A stretch of DNA of 64,000 nt from Terriglobia bacterium (GTDB taxonomy: Bacteria; Acidobacteriota; Terriglobia; Terriglobales; Acidobacteriaceae). Within the stretch, counting starts at the first letter, position 1, and each line of letters opens with the position of its first letter. Positions 57,567 through 64,000 of this stretch are shown here, in pieces. Below the pieces are notes generated by a model that worked only from the letters and a program-made list of their open reading frames with translations, was not told where the DNA came from and did no database searches. A program made the translations under genes and the position numbers. The stretch is taken from NCBI GenBank assembly GCA_032252755.1, contig JAVUPY010000070.1, positions 171,471-235,470 on the forward strand, given 5' to 3'.

Positions 57567-58085
57567 CTACTCGATCCCGACGACCCTACTCCGCCTCTCC
57601 ACGATCACCGTATCTCTCCACTTTCCCGCCAGCTTCCCGATCTTCTCTCGATACCCGACCTGCCGGAACCCTGCCGACTCGCACATCCTGAGGCTGGCCT
57701 TGTTCTCCGTGAAGATCGTTCCCTGCAGCGTCCAAATCCCGGCGCGCTCCGCCTCCTTGATGGCCGCCGCCATCAGCGCCGAACCGACGCGCTGTCCGCG
57801 TGCCCAACTCGCCACGTACACGCTCAGCTCCGCAACACCCTGGTAAGCCATCCGCTGCGACACCCTGCTCAGCACCGCAAAGCCCGAGATCGTTCTCCCA
57901 TGCCGCGCAACCAGTCGCCCAAACGGCAGGTGCGCGCGGTCGAACTCGTCCCATGTCGGCGCCAGCGTCTCGAACGTCGCGTTGCCCGTCGCAATCCCTT
58001 CCAGGTAGATCGACGACACATTCGCCCAATCCGCCTCAACCATCGCGTCGATATGCAGCTCGTGTTTTGCTTTCGTCGTGCTCAT
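57567..58085 (-). CDS. GNAT N-acetyltransferase, phosphinothricin-acetyltransferase like
   Basis: 172 residues. Transfers acetyl from acetyl-CoA to an amine. Motifs of the PAT/YncA group: GNATFETLAPTW, AELSVYVASWARGQRVGSAL (acetyl-CoA loop R-G-Q-R-V-G), and ENKASLRMCESAGFRQVGYR. The substrate may be phosphinothricin, methionine sulfone or another amine; I cannot tell. Confidence 0.85.
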   Translation of the reverse strand: MSTTKAKHELHIDAMVEADWANVSSIYLEGIATGNATFETLAPTWDEFDRAHLPFGRLVARHGRTISGFAVLSRVSQRMAYQGVAELSVYVASWARGQRVGSALMAAAIKEAERAGIWTLQGTIFTENKASLRMCESAGFRQVGYREKIGKLAGKWRDTVIVERRSRVVGIE

Positions 58086-58154
58086 CGGGTTAATCGTAGC
58101 AGCTGAGAGGTGTGTTCGCAGGTCCTCGTACCCCGTACCCCGTACCTCGCACCT

Positions 58155-58511
58155 CTATATCGACTGAATAACTCCCAACTTCCTGCACGTGTCGAACAGG
58201 ATCTCCCGATCGATCGTCCCCAGCTCCTTGAACTCCACTCCGTACTTGAAGCTCTCGCGATTGCGCACCACGACCTTGCAGTGAATCGGACGTTCGGAGT
58301 ACGGCAGCGTCAGCGTCAGGTCGATCACGCGGCCAACCTTCAGCTCGTGCGCAATGTAGAGACACATTCCGCCCTCGCCGACGTCGTTGCCCCGGCCATA
58401 ACAGTAGGTCGAGAGTCCGTCCGAACCCGAAACCTTCACCTTCACCGCTATGTCGATCGAGTAGCGCTTCCACTTCCGCTTCTCTTCGTGCGGATTCCGC
58501 GCATCCGTCAT
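58155..58511 (-). CDS. PilZ domain protein (c-di-GMP type)
   Basis: 118 residues, single PilZ domain. The first motif KRKWKRY supplies the RxxxR-type basic site near residue 11, and a second-site GNDVGEGGM near 42 stands where D/NxSxxG is expected, so the Ser is replaced by Gly. C-di-GMP binding is thus possible but the motif is imperfect. Not in an operon with cyclases. Confidence 0.82.
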   Translation of the reverse strand: MTDARNPHEEKRKWKRYSIDIAVKVKVSGSDGLSTYCYGRGNDVGEGGMCLYIAHELKVGRVIDLTLTLPYSERPIHCKVVVRNRESFKYGVEFKELGTIDREILFDTCRKLGVIQSI

Positions 58512-58679
58512 GGTCGCCTCCTTTGCGGGAAACCACGACTGCAGTAGATTTCGGGGGACTGTTCAGAAATTAGAACGGAACCGAAAGAAGGTCAAGAAAC
58601 GGTGGTGACTCAATAGTAAGGATATGGATGCCCCCGACGACCCGTATCTTGTACCTCGCGCCTCCTACCTCGCAGCCTT

Positions 58680-59024
58680 CTACGTCCACTCCGTGATCCT
58701 CACTCCGTTCTCGTCCTTGAAGCTCCCTGTGACGATCATGATCAGGTCGATCAGCGCCCAGATTCCCAATCCGCCAATGGTGAGGATCATCGCAATGGCG
58801 CTCCCAATCTTACCGACGTAGAACCGGTGCGCGCCGAAAACTCCGAGGAAAAAGCACAGGAGAAACGCCGGCAGAATGCGTTTGTCGGTCGGCGGAGTCG
58901 CTACCGCAACCATCGCCGGCGCCGTCCTCACCTGCTGCGGCGCTCCGCATCCCGGGCAGGTCGCCGCGGATTCGTGGATCTGCTTACCACAGGCTGTGCA
59001 ATACACCATAGAAGAAGTAACCAT
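58680..59024 (-). CDS. TM2 domain protein with zinc ribbon
   Basis: 114 residues. N-terminal zinc ribbon (CTACG, CPGCGAP), then TM2 domain (ILPAFLLCFFLGVFGAHRFYVG, GSAIAMILTIGGLGIWALID) with the typical GxHRFYxG. Function unknown; these proteins sit in the inner membrane. GGAAGG precedes the ATG. Confidence 0.85.
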   Translation of the reverse strand: MVTSSMVYCTACGKQIHESAATCPGCGAPQQVRTAPAMVAVATPPTDKRILPAFLLCFFLGVFGAHRFYVGKIGSAIAMILTIGGLGIWALIDLIMIVTGSFKDENGVRITEWT

Positions 59025-59110
59025 GCTTGCTTCCTTCCCTTGGGATGAAGCGACAGTAGAACGGTTGCGGGAGAAAGGTCAAGAGCAACTGCGAGAACGC
59101 AATCGCCAAT

Positions 59111-59161
59111 CTGCTATTCGCTAAGGTGATGTAGTTCTCCCGGTACCCGGTACCCGGCACC
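59111..59161 (+). repeat. Dispersed repeat, copy A (GCTAAGGTG...CCCGGCACC)
   Basis: CTGCTATTCGCTAAGGTGAT is followed by GTAGTTCTCCCGGTACCCGG and TACCCGGCACC. Copy B at 59590-59637 matches over about 45 of 50 positions with two small indels. Lies downstream of the TM2 start in a gap with no gene. Confidence 0.65.
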
Positions 59162-59245
59162 GTAACGAAGAGCAATAGGCAACGGCCACCCAGGCCCAGG
59201 CGTCAGCCGAGACCAAGGCCACGACAACCCCGCGCAAACCTGAGA

Positions 59246-59497
59246 TCAGGGGGCTGTCGTCTGTTTCTCGACCATGAGGAACATCAGGGCCGCGTCCGGG
59301 ATGAACATGAGGGGGTTCTTGAATTCGCGGACGGCGTATCCCCAGGACATGTCGCCGCGGAGCTGGTTCATCATCTCGACGGACTCGAGCCAGAAGCCTT
59401 CGGTCTCGACGGCGACAACGGTTCCGGGATAGACGTGCTTAGTGTCGGCGAGGCGAAAAACGACATTCTTGTTCACCAATTGATCGCGGTTGGTCAT
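59246..59497 (-). CDS. Small conserved-looking hypothetical protein
   Basis: 83 residues, MTNRDQLVNKNVVFRLADTK at the N-terminus; soluble, one weak hydrophobic stretch near the end (MFIPDAALMFLMV). No family recognised. A longer reading to 59581 overlaps the repeat region and is rejected. Flanked on both sides by dispersed repeats. Confidence 0.6.
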   Translation of the reverse strand: MTNRDQLVNKNVVFRLADTKHVYPGTVVAVETEGFWLESVEMMNQLRGDMSWGYAVREFKNPLMFIPDAALMFLMVEKQTTAP

Positions 59498-59589
59498 GGG
59501 GCGGATTATACGACTTGGGGCAGTGCGAAGTACCACGTACTGGCTACTTGTGGGCAACAGGCCGGGTGCCGGGCGCCCCATCCTGGCCC

Positions 59590-59637
59590 GCTGTTGGCTA
59601 AGGTGGGGTAGTCCTCCCGGTACTGGTACCCGGCACC
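59590..59637 (+). repeat. Dispersed repeat, copy B
   Basis: Matches copy A at 59111: GCTGTTGGCTAAGGTGGGGT, then AGTCCTCCCGGTACTGGTAC, then CCGGCACCC. Its first 10 bases (CCGCTGTTGG) also occur as the loop of the hairpin at 46425-46467, suggesting one family. Lies upstream of the toxin-antitoxin module. Confidence 0.65.
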
Positions 59638-59736
59638 CGCTACCCGCCTGTAACCCGCGAGGTCAAGGATTTTGTCAGTTGGGGGTGAGGAAATTTTCGG
59701 GAGTTCCAAAATGGGAAGCGGTATTTGAAGGAGTTG

Positions 59737-59760
59737 TAATACAGAATAATACATGGTATT
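59737..59760 (+). promoter_or_regulatory. Candidate operator/promoter of the toxin-antitoxin module
   Basis: TAATACA occurs twice, at 59737-59743 and 59747-59753, ten bases apart on the same helix face, and the second is part of a perfect palindrome AATAC-ATG-GTATT (59748-59760). It lies 11 bases before the antitoxin ATG (59771), fitting a ribbon-helix-helix autoregulatory operator. Confidence 0.5.
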
Positions 59761-59770
59761 GTCCGGCATT

Positions 59771-60016
59771 ATGAGTGATAGAGAGAAGACCATCAGTTTC
59801 CGCGCGGCGGCGAAGAAGATCGGAAAGCTGGACGAATTGGCGGCGACCAAGGACCGTTCCCGAAGCTATCTCATCAACGAAGCCATCAGCAATTACCTGG
59901 AGCTGCACGCTTACCAGGACGGGCTGGTGCAAAAGGGCCTGGAAGAGATGCAGCAAGGACGGCTCGTACGGCATGAAGAAGTTGTGAAGCGACTCAAGAA
60001 GCGCCGCGCAAGCTAA
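59771..60016 (+). CDS. CopG/ParD-like ribbon-helix-helix antitoxin
   Basis: 81 residues. Ribbon (EKTISFRAAAKKIGKLDELA) and helix (RSRSYLINEAISNYLELHAY) are typical of ParD antitoxins, with a C-terminal tail binding the toxin. Its last base is shared with the toxin ATG (TAATG), so they are translated in a coupled way. Antitoxins usually repress their own promoter; a candidate operator lies just upstream. ATG 59771 is chosen as the start of the ribbon. Confidence 0.85.
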   Translation: MSDREKTISFRAAAKKIGKLDELAATKDRSRSYLINEAISNYLELHAYQDGLVQKGLEEMQQGRLVRHEEVVKRLKKRRAS

Positions 60017-60300
60017 TGATCGCCTGGACGGAGCAGGCGGTACGGCAACTGGAGCAGGCTCACGATTACATTGCGCTATCGAACAGTGAAGATGTCGCCG
60101 CTGAAGTCGTACTGAGGATCATTGCCGGGGTCGAGCAGCTAGCGGCTTTCCCGCTTTCGGGCAGGCCAGGACGGGTTCCCGGCACGCGCGAGCTGGTGAT
60201 CCCGAACACCCCATTCCTTGTGGCCCACACCGTCGGCAAGAAGGAAACCGTGATCCTCGCGATCTACCACGGTGCGCAACGGTGGCCGGAAACGTTCTGA
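60016..60300 (+). CDS. ParE/RelE-family toxin
   Basis: 94 residues. Family motifs: WTEQAVRQLEQAHDYIA, then AGVEQLAAFPLSGRPGRVPG and TRELVIPNTPFLVAHTVG and ending ILAIYHGAQRWP. This fits the ParE/RelE fold, acting on gyrase or ribosome-bound mRNA; the ending HGAQRWP is closer to ParE. It overlaps the antitoxin by one base and is convergent with the STAND gene 41 bases away. Confidence 0.85.
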   Translation: MIAWTEQAVRQLEQAHDYIALSNSEDVAAEVVLRIIAGVEQLAAFPLSGRPGRVPGTRELVIPNTPFLVAHTVGKKETVILAIYHGAQRWPETF

Positions 60301-60341
60301 CGGTCGTTGTTTGTTGTTCGTTACCAGAGAAGAAAGGACTC

Positions 60342-62984
60342 TCAGGAAGAAGACGAACCACCGTCAGCAAGCTCGACGCCTAACTTGGTGGCCAAGTTGG
60401 TACAGTACTCGTTCTCCGGTTCCATCTCTAATCCCCTTCTCACCAACTCACGCGCTCGTGGCTCGTTATGCATAGCAATGGACAGCCACGCGGCCCGGGA
60501 GATATCGGTCGCATCTGCTTCGTCAATTCGGTCCTCAAACAGCTTAAGGAGCTTCCTCCCTAAGATCTGCCGCTCATCACCCGGCATCAACATAAACGCT
60601 TGTTTGAAAATGCTATTCCAGCGGTTCAAGGCAACGCTCAGCGCCTTGAACGTTGTATCCGGCAGCGAGCACAGCTCAATCAAGGCATGAATCTCCCGTA
60701 CCCGGTCTTCAGTTTTTCTGCAGAGGTATGCAAGTCGCTCCCAGGCTGCTCTTCGCTGGTCAACACCGGGTCCGGTCTCTAAGTACCTTTCCAAGGCGGA
60801 CTTCGCTTTTTCTTCATTCTCAGAGACGGGAGTCTCTTCATACATTCTGGCGAGTAGGAGCCACGCGTCTGGATGTCTTTGCGCAATGAATTCCATCATC
60901 GGCAAATAAGAGTCGAGGGCCTCATAGTTCGTTGCTACCTTGTCGGCAACGTTAGTAAAGAAGCGTTCAATACGAGTAGCAATTCCATGTCGGATGTCCG
61001 TTTTTTGCCCTGCCCCGAAATAAAGTAAAAGCTGGGTGTTTGCTTCAACCGCTGCTTTCATTGGACTTACCTTCAACTTCCGCTGCCCGAATACAGCCGC
61101 CGTTAGAGGAACGCTGATGAAGTTCTGCCGATCATCAGGAGAGAAGGTGATCTCGATAAATGAACACCTCTGTAGTTCATCGATCGCTTCTTCAACATCC
61201 ATCTTTTCGTTCGCAGGCCTGAGCATCACGGCTTCAACGGCAATCTGTGGAACTGTTGATCGCCAATTGCAGAGAGTCAGGAAGACTTGCTTTGCGGCCG
61301 GGGATAATCCTCCATATGTACGTTCGAATAACGCCTCGAGGATCTTGTCCTTGCTCGAAACGATCCGCTCAATCTCGATAAGACGATGCGCTCTGGCAAC
61401 ATCCCCCAGAAGAACCTTGATCACGTATGGGTGACCGTCTGCTTCTCTTATCAATTCCTTTCTGTAACCTGTAGTCAAAATGTTTCGAATACCCAACTGG
61501 TCAGAAGCAATGTCGATCAGTTGCTCCGATTCGTCTTCTGTCATCCCCAGAACGTCTACGGGATAGTCTCCCTTGAAGTCTCGCGTTCGAGTCGTTATTA
61601 GCACCTTGTTGGGCAGTCGAGCGTAGGTATCCAAGAACATGAAGAGTTCGCCCGGGCTTTGCACAGTTTCGAAATTGTCAAAAACGAATAGTATTGGACG
61701 GTCAATGGGGCTCCGTCCTAGTGCATCTGAAAAGTACGTAAGTGCATTGAAACCTTTGGTACCGGCTTGAGAGGGCTCCATCAAGTGAACAAATTCCCGG
61801 GCGATGTCCTTCTGCGAGAGAACATGTGGCTTCACTATTTTCGGTCCGCCGGGAAGCAAGTCGATATCACGAGCGCTCAACCAAACAATTGCGCCAAATC
61901 GCTCCTCCTCACAAATTCGGTGCAACACGGAAAGTGCCAATACGGTCTTGCCAATACCACCACGACCTACCAGCGTCACAATTGAGCGCTTATCGTCCTC
62001 CAAGGCGCCCAGGAGTTCCTTCTCCAACACATTCCTCTTCACATATCCTGGAGGAAGTTGGGGAATATTCCCGAACACACGGCCCTGTACTTCCAATCGC
62101 CCAAGTCCCTGCGTTTCGCTTGGTGGAAGGTCAGTAGCAGGCGAGAGGAAAATGGACGAGTCTCCATCTCGCCTGGTATCGGTAATATACGAGATTTGCT
62201 CAAATTTCTTGTCGCCGAAAAATCCGTTCGGAAGCAGAAAATCGCCTGCTTCTGGATCTGATGCTATAAGCTCAACGTGCCTGGGGCGGCCCAAGTAAAC
62301 GTAGATGCCGTCTCGTAGTTTTCCCCATTCGCTCGGTGCGCGCGAGCCTTTCAAAGTGTCGAACTCGGCCGAGGTTTCTCCTAGCTTTGTGACCCTATAC
62401 TTCCCGGATAAATTGCGGTGAAGGTATACCCATTGCCGCCTAAAGAGCATCGAGTTATCCGCGAAGCAGCGAATTGATCGCTCGAGAGAAGGGCATATCT
62501 TGCCGCAAACACTCCCTGAACTGGCGCCATGTCCTCGTGTCTTGTTTCGCAATTCAGCGAACAAATGAACCCAGCGGCGTGCTTCAAGCTTGAAGGGAAT
62601 GCCTTCCCGGTCTTTACTAAATACGCGCAGGCACTCGTCCATTTTCGCAACACACTCGTGCTGCCACTCGCCCGGATCGCACCTTTTCGTTAGCTCCCTC
62701 TGCTCGACGCGCGCCTCGTCGCATATGTGCTGAGAAGCGGGGCCGACGAGTAAGTCATCGAGAGTCACACCCCATTCGCCAATACCGTCCGCTCTTACCA
62801 GACGATATGCGAGTCTGTAGCGATGGCGCTCCGTATCGTCTTGAACTGACGCTACTATTCCCGCCAAAAGGACTTTGACAACCATTTCACCCGCATAAAG
62901 CAGGTGGAGGAATAGAGACATCTCTGAGTCCTGTCGGGCTATGTCAACTCGCTCCCACATTCGTTCGAAAGGCAGGAAGAACAC
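60342..62984 (-). CDS. HEPN-like/STAND NTPase with C-terminal helical repeats, candidate defence protein
   Basis: 880 residues. Residues 1-160 are mostly helical and carry RNKTRGHG at 146-153, an Rx4-6H motif typical of HEPN RNases. A beta-rich region of unknown role lies at about 200-310. A STAND ATPase core follows: Walker A VGRGGIGKT (339-347), Walker B ILFVFDN (431-437) and VLITTRTR (461-468). Winged-helix and helical-repeat regions form the rest; the repeats probably sense a ligand. Start is GTG 62984 with GGAGA six bases upstream. It looks less GC-rich than neighbours by eye. Family-level analogy points to abortive-infection defence, unproven. Confidence 0.75.
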   Translation of the reverse strand: MFFLPFERMWERVDIARQDSEMSLFLHLLYAGEMVVKVLLAGIVASVQDDTERHRYRLAYRLVRADGIGEWGVTLDDLLVGPASQHICDEARVEQRELTKRCDPGEWQHECVAKMDECLRVFSKDREGIPFKLEARRWVHLFAELRNKTRGHGASSGSVCGKICPSLERSIRCFADNSMLFRRQWVYLHRNLSGKYRVTKLGETSAEFDTLKGSRAPSEWGKLRDGIYVYLGRPRHVELIASDPEAGDFLLPNGFFGDKKFEQISYITDTRRDGDSSIFLSPATDLPPSETQGLGRLEVQGRVFGNIPQLPPGYVKRNVLEKELLGALEDDKRSIVTLVGRGGIGKTVLALSVLHRICEEERFGAIVWLSARDIDLLPGGPKIVKPHVLSQKDIAREFVHLMEPSQAGTKGFNALTYFSDALGRSPIDRPILFVFDNFETVQSPGELFMFLDTYARLPNKVLITTRTRDFKGDYPVDVLGMTEDESEQLIDIASDQLGIRNILTTGYRKELIREADGHPYVIKVLLGDVARAHRLIEIERIVSSKDKILEALFERTYGGLSPAAKQVFLTLCNWRSTVPQIAVEAVMLRPANEKMDVEEAIDELQRCSFIEITFSPDDRQNFISVPLTAAVFGQRKLKVSPMKAAVEANTQLLLYFGAGQKTDIRHGIATRIERFFTNVADKVATNYEALDSYLPMMEFIAQRHPDAWLLLARMYEETPVSENEEKAKSALERYLETGPGVDQRRAAWERLAYLCRKTEDRVREIHALIELCSLPDTTFKALSVALNRWNSIFKQAFMLMPGDERQILGRKLLKLFEDRIDEADATDISRAAWLSIAMHNEPRARELVRRGLEMEPENEYCTNLATKLGVELADGGSSSS

Positions 62985-63127
62985 AAAGAATCTCCTTACT
63001 CACATGGACTGAACAGTACATTCTGATCAGTACGTGCACTATCGGGGATTGGGAGAGACGCGGATCGAAAAAAGCGTAGCACCGGAATTGCCGGATTGCG
63101 AATGAATTTGATGGGGCCTGCTAGTTT

Positions 63128-63197
63128 CCCGGGGAGAATCACAAGGTTCTTCGGCTCCGGCGGCAGAAAGCGCCACCTGCGCTCAGGATGACACGAT
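63128..63197 (-). repeat. Dispersed repeat (CGTGTCATCCTGAGCG type), second copy
   Basis: On the minus strand it reads CGTGTCATCCTGAGCGCAGG, and later CGAAGAACCTTGTGATTC. It aligns with the copy at 56164 (CGTGTCATGCTGAGCGGAG and ACCTTC...TTC) with a variable hairpin in the middle. It fills much of the gap between the STAND start and the next gene (62985-63310), where I see no gene; the 83-residue reading here is an artefact of the repeat. Confidence 0.65.
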
Positions 63198-63310
63198 GCC
63201 GGGTAGTGTTCCTTTGGTAACTGCAACTTCGATAAATTCATTCGCATGCATTAGATGAAGGTGCTAGGATCAGCCCCTTCTCAGTACACACCGTTTTCTC
63301 TGGAGTAAAT

Positions 63311-63778
63311 ATGAAGCGTTTTCTCTCTCTGTTCTTGTGTCTTCTCATCCCTGCACTGGCGTTCGCCGGGGAGAACTCCTACAAAGTTAAATACGACGGC
63401 GGCTCGCTTACGGATGTTAAGGCTGGGACCGACGTTAAATTGGTTATCGAGGGCGAAAAGATCAAGTTCATGAACGGCAGCAAAGAACTGGTGACGGTTC
63501 CCGCTTCGGCGGTTACGGAAATCAGCTACGGGCAGGATGTTCATCGCCGGGTTGGCAGCGCCGTCGCGGTTGGCGCTGTCACGTTGGGAGTGGGCGCGTT
63601 GATGGCCCTAACGAAATCGAAAAAACATTTTGTCGGCCTCACCTGGGCCGATGGCGACAAAAAAGGCGGGCTCGCGATGCAGTGCGACAAGAACGAATAT
63701 CGCGGGATATTAGCGGCTCTCGAAGGAATCACCGGAAAGAAAGCCGTAAACTCCGACACAATGACGGTAAAGAACTAG
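63311..63778 (+). CDS. Secreted/periplasmic protein of unknown function
   Basis: 155 residues with signal peptide (MKRFLSLFLCLLIPALAFAG) and a hydrophobic segment near 90-108 (VGSAVAVGAVTLGVGALMAL). The N-terminal domain is beta-rich with KVKYDGGSLTDVKAGTDVK. No family assigned. GGAG precedes the ATG by five bases, supporting the start. Confidence 0.7.
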   Translation: MKRFLSLFLCLLIPALAFAGENSYKVKYDGGSLTDVKAGTDVKLVIEGEKIKFMNGSKELVTVPASAVTEISYGQDVHRRVGSAVAVGAVTLGVGALMALTKSKKHFVGLTWADGDKKGGLAMQCDKNEYRGILAALEGITGKKAVNSDTMTVKN

Positions 63779-63841
63779 CAAGCAACTTCCCTTTGGGCGG
63801 GTGGCCCGACCTATCGCTCTCTGGTTTGAATCCTTTGGGTG

Positions 63842-63875
63842 CCCCGTCCTAGCTCCGCTAGGGCGGGGTTGTTTC
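63842..63875 (+). terminator. Terminator of the last gene
   Basis: Stem CCCCGTCCTAGC/GCTAGGGCGGGG with loop TCC (63842-63868), one wobble pair, then TTGTTTCT. It lies 64 bases beyond the stop. The tract around it (GGTGCCCC...) may itself be a dispersed repeat. The remaining bases to 64000 show no gene I can support. Confidence 0.65.
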
Positions 63876-64000
63876 TCGGGATTATGCTCCGCCACCGCAA
63901 CAAAAATGACTCCCAGTGTTTCTCGGAAACAAGCGCGATCGGGCATCTTTCGCGGTAATCAAGCGCTTTCAGAATCTTGAGACCAAAGCTGCTAACCTTC

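Noticed and set aside
62996..63247. 83-residue reading with CHPERRW text
   Set aside because: It is the translation of dispersed repeat family B; similar readings are common artefacts of these repeats.

Overview
The window is 64 kb of ordinary, gene-dense bacterial chromosome. It most likely comes from an acidobacterium of the Terriglobia/Koribacter type. This is inferred from the gene families, not from a marker gene, because there is no rRNA or tRNA gene. Supporting signs are two FtsX/MacB-type permeases of the acidobacterial 'ADOP' kind (each about 815 residues with no ATPase partner), a secreted protein with many Asp-boxes, a winged-helix regulator fused to membrane helices, a GTP-type PEP carboxykinase, a double-exbD TonB system, and short dispersed palindromic repeats between genes.

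Layout. 0-6 kb: pyrimidine genes (pyrR overlapping a cut pyrB), a zinc-ribbon membrane protein, a metallopeptidase-like membrane protein, a lipoprotein overlapping a GH3 hydrolase, and miaA coupled to a 41-residue membrane peptide. 6-17 kb: winged-helix/membrane regulator, gamma-glutamyltransferase, ADOP permease 1, the Asp-box protein and pckG. 17-28 kb: pgeF, an HU/IHF protein, TauE plus DUF1634 membrane pair, lipA, ADOP permease 2, cytochrome c, DUF488, a broken small ORF, a zinc-cluster protein and dacB. 28-34 kb: an aldo/keto reductase remnant, DoxX, a low-complexity secreted protein, two convergent radical SAM genes, and MerR plus amino-acid permease. 34-46 kb: Ig-repeat phosphoesterase, secreted protein, cationic amino-acid permease with insertions, adenosine deaminase, CGNR regulator, EamA exporter, ridA, larE, a DsbA-like protein and a SurA-like foldase. 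46-57.5 kb: biotin carboxylase plus biotin carrier, TPR lipoprotein, tonB-exbB-exbD-exbD, and tgt-yajC-secD-secF. 57.5-64 kb: acetyltransferase, PilZ, TM2 protein, then an accessory patch with a ParD/ParE-type toxin-antitoxin pair facing an 880-residue STAND ATPase that carries a HEPN-like RNxxxxH motif, and a final small secreted protein.

The most interesting item is the HEPN-like/STAND/helical-repeat protein at 60342-62984. It is built like known abortive-infection defence proteins and sits convergent with a toxin-antitoxin module in a repeat-rich patch. Secondary points are the tail-to-tail radical SAM pair, the split miaA leader peptide, an amino-acid permease with two extra loops and an apparent CTG start, a small ORF with an in-frame TAG, and three families of dispersed repeats.
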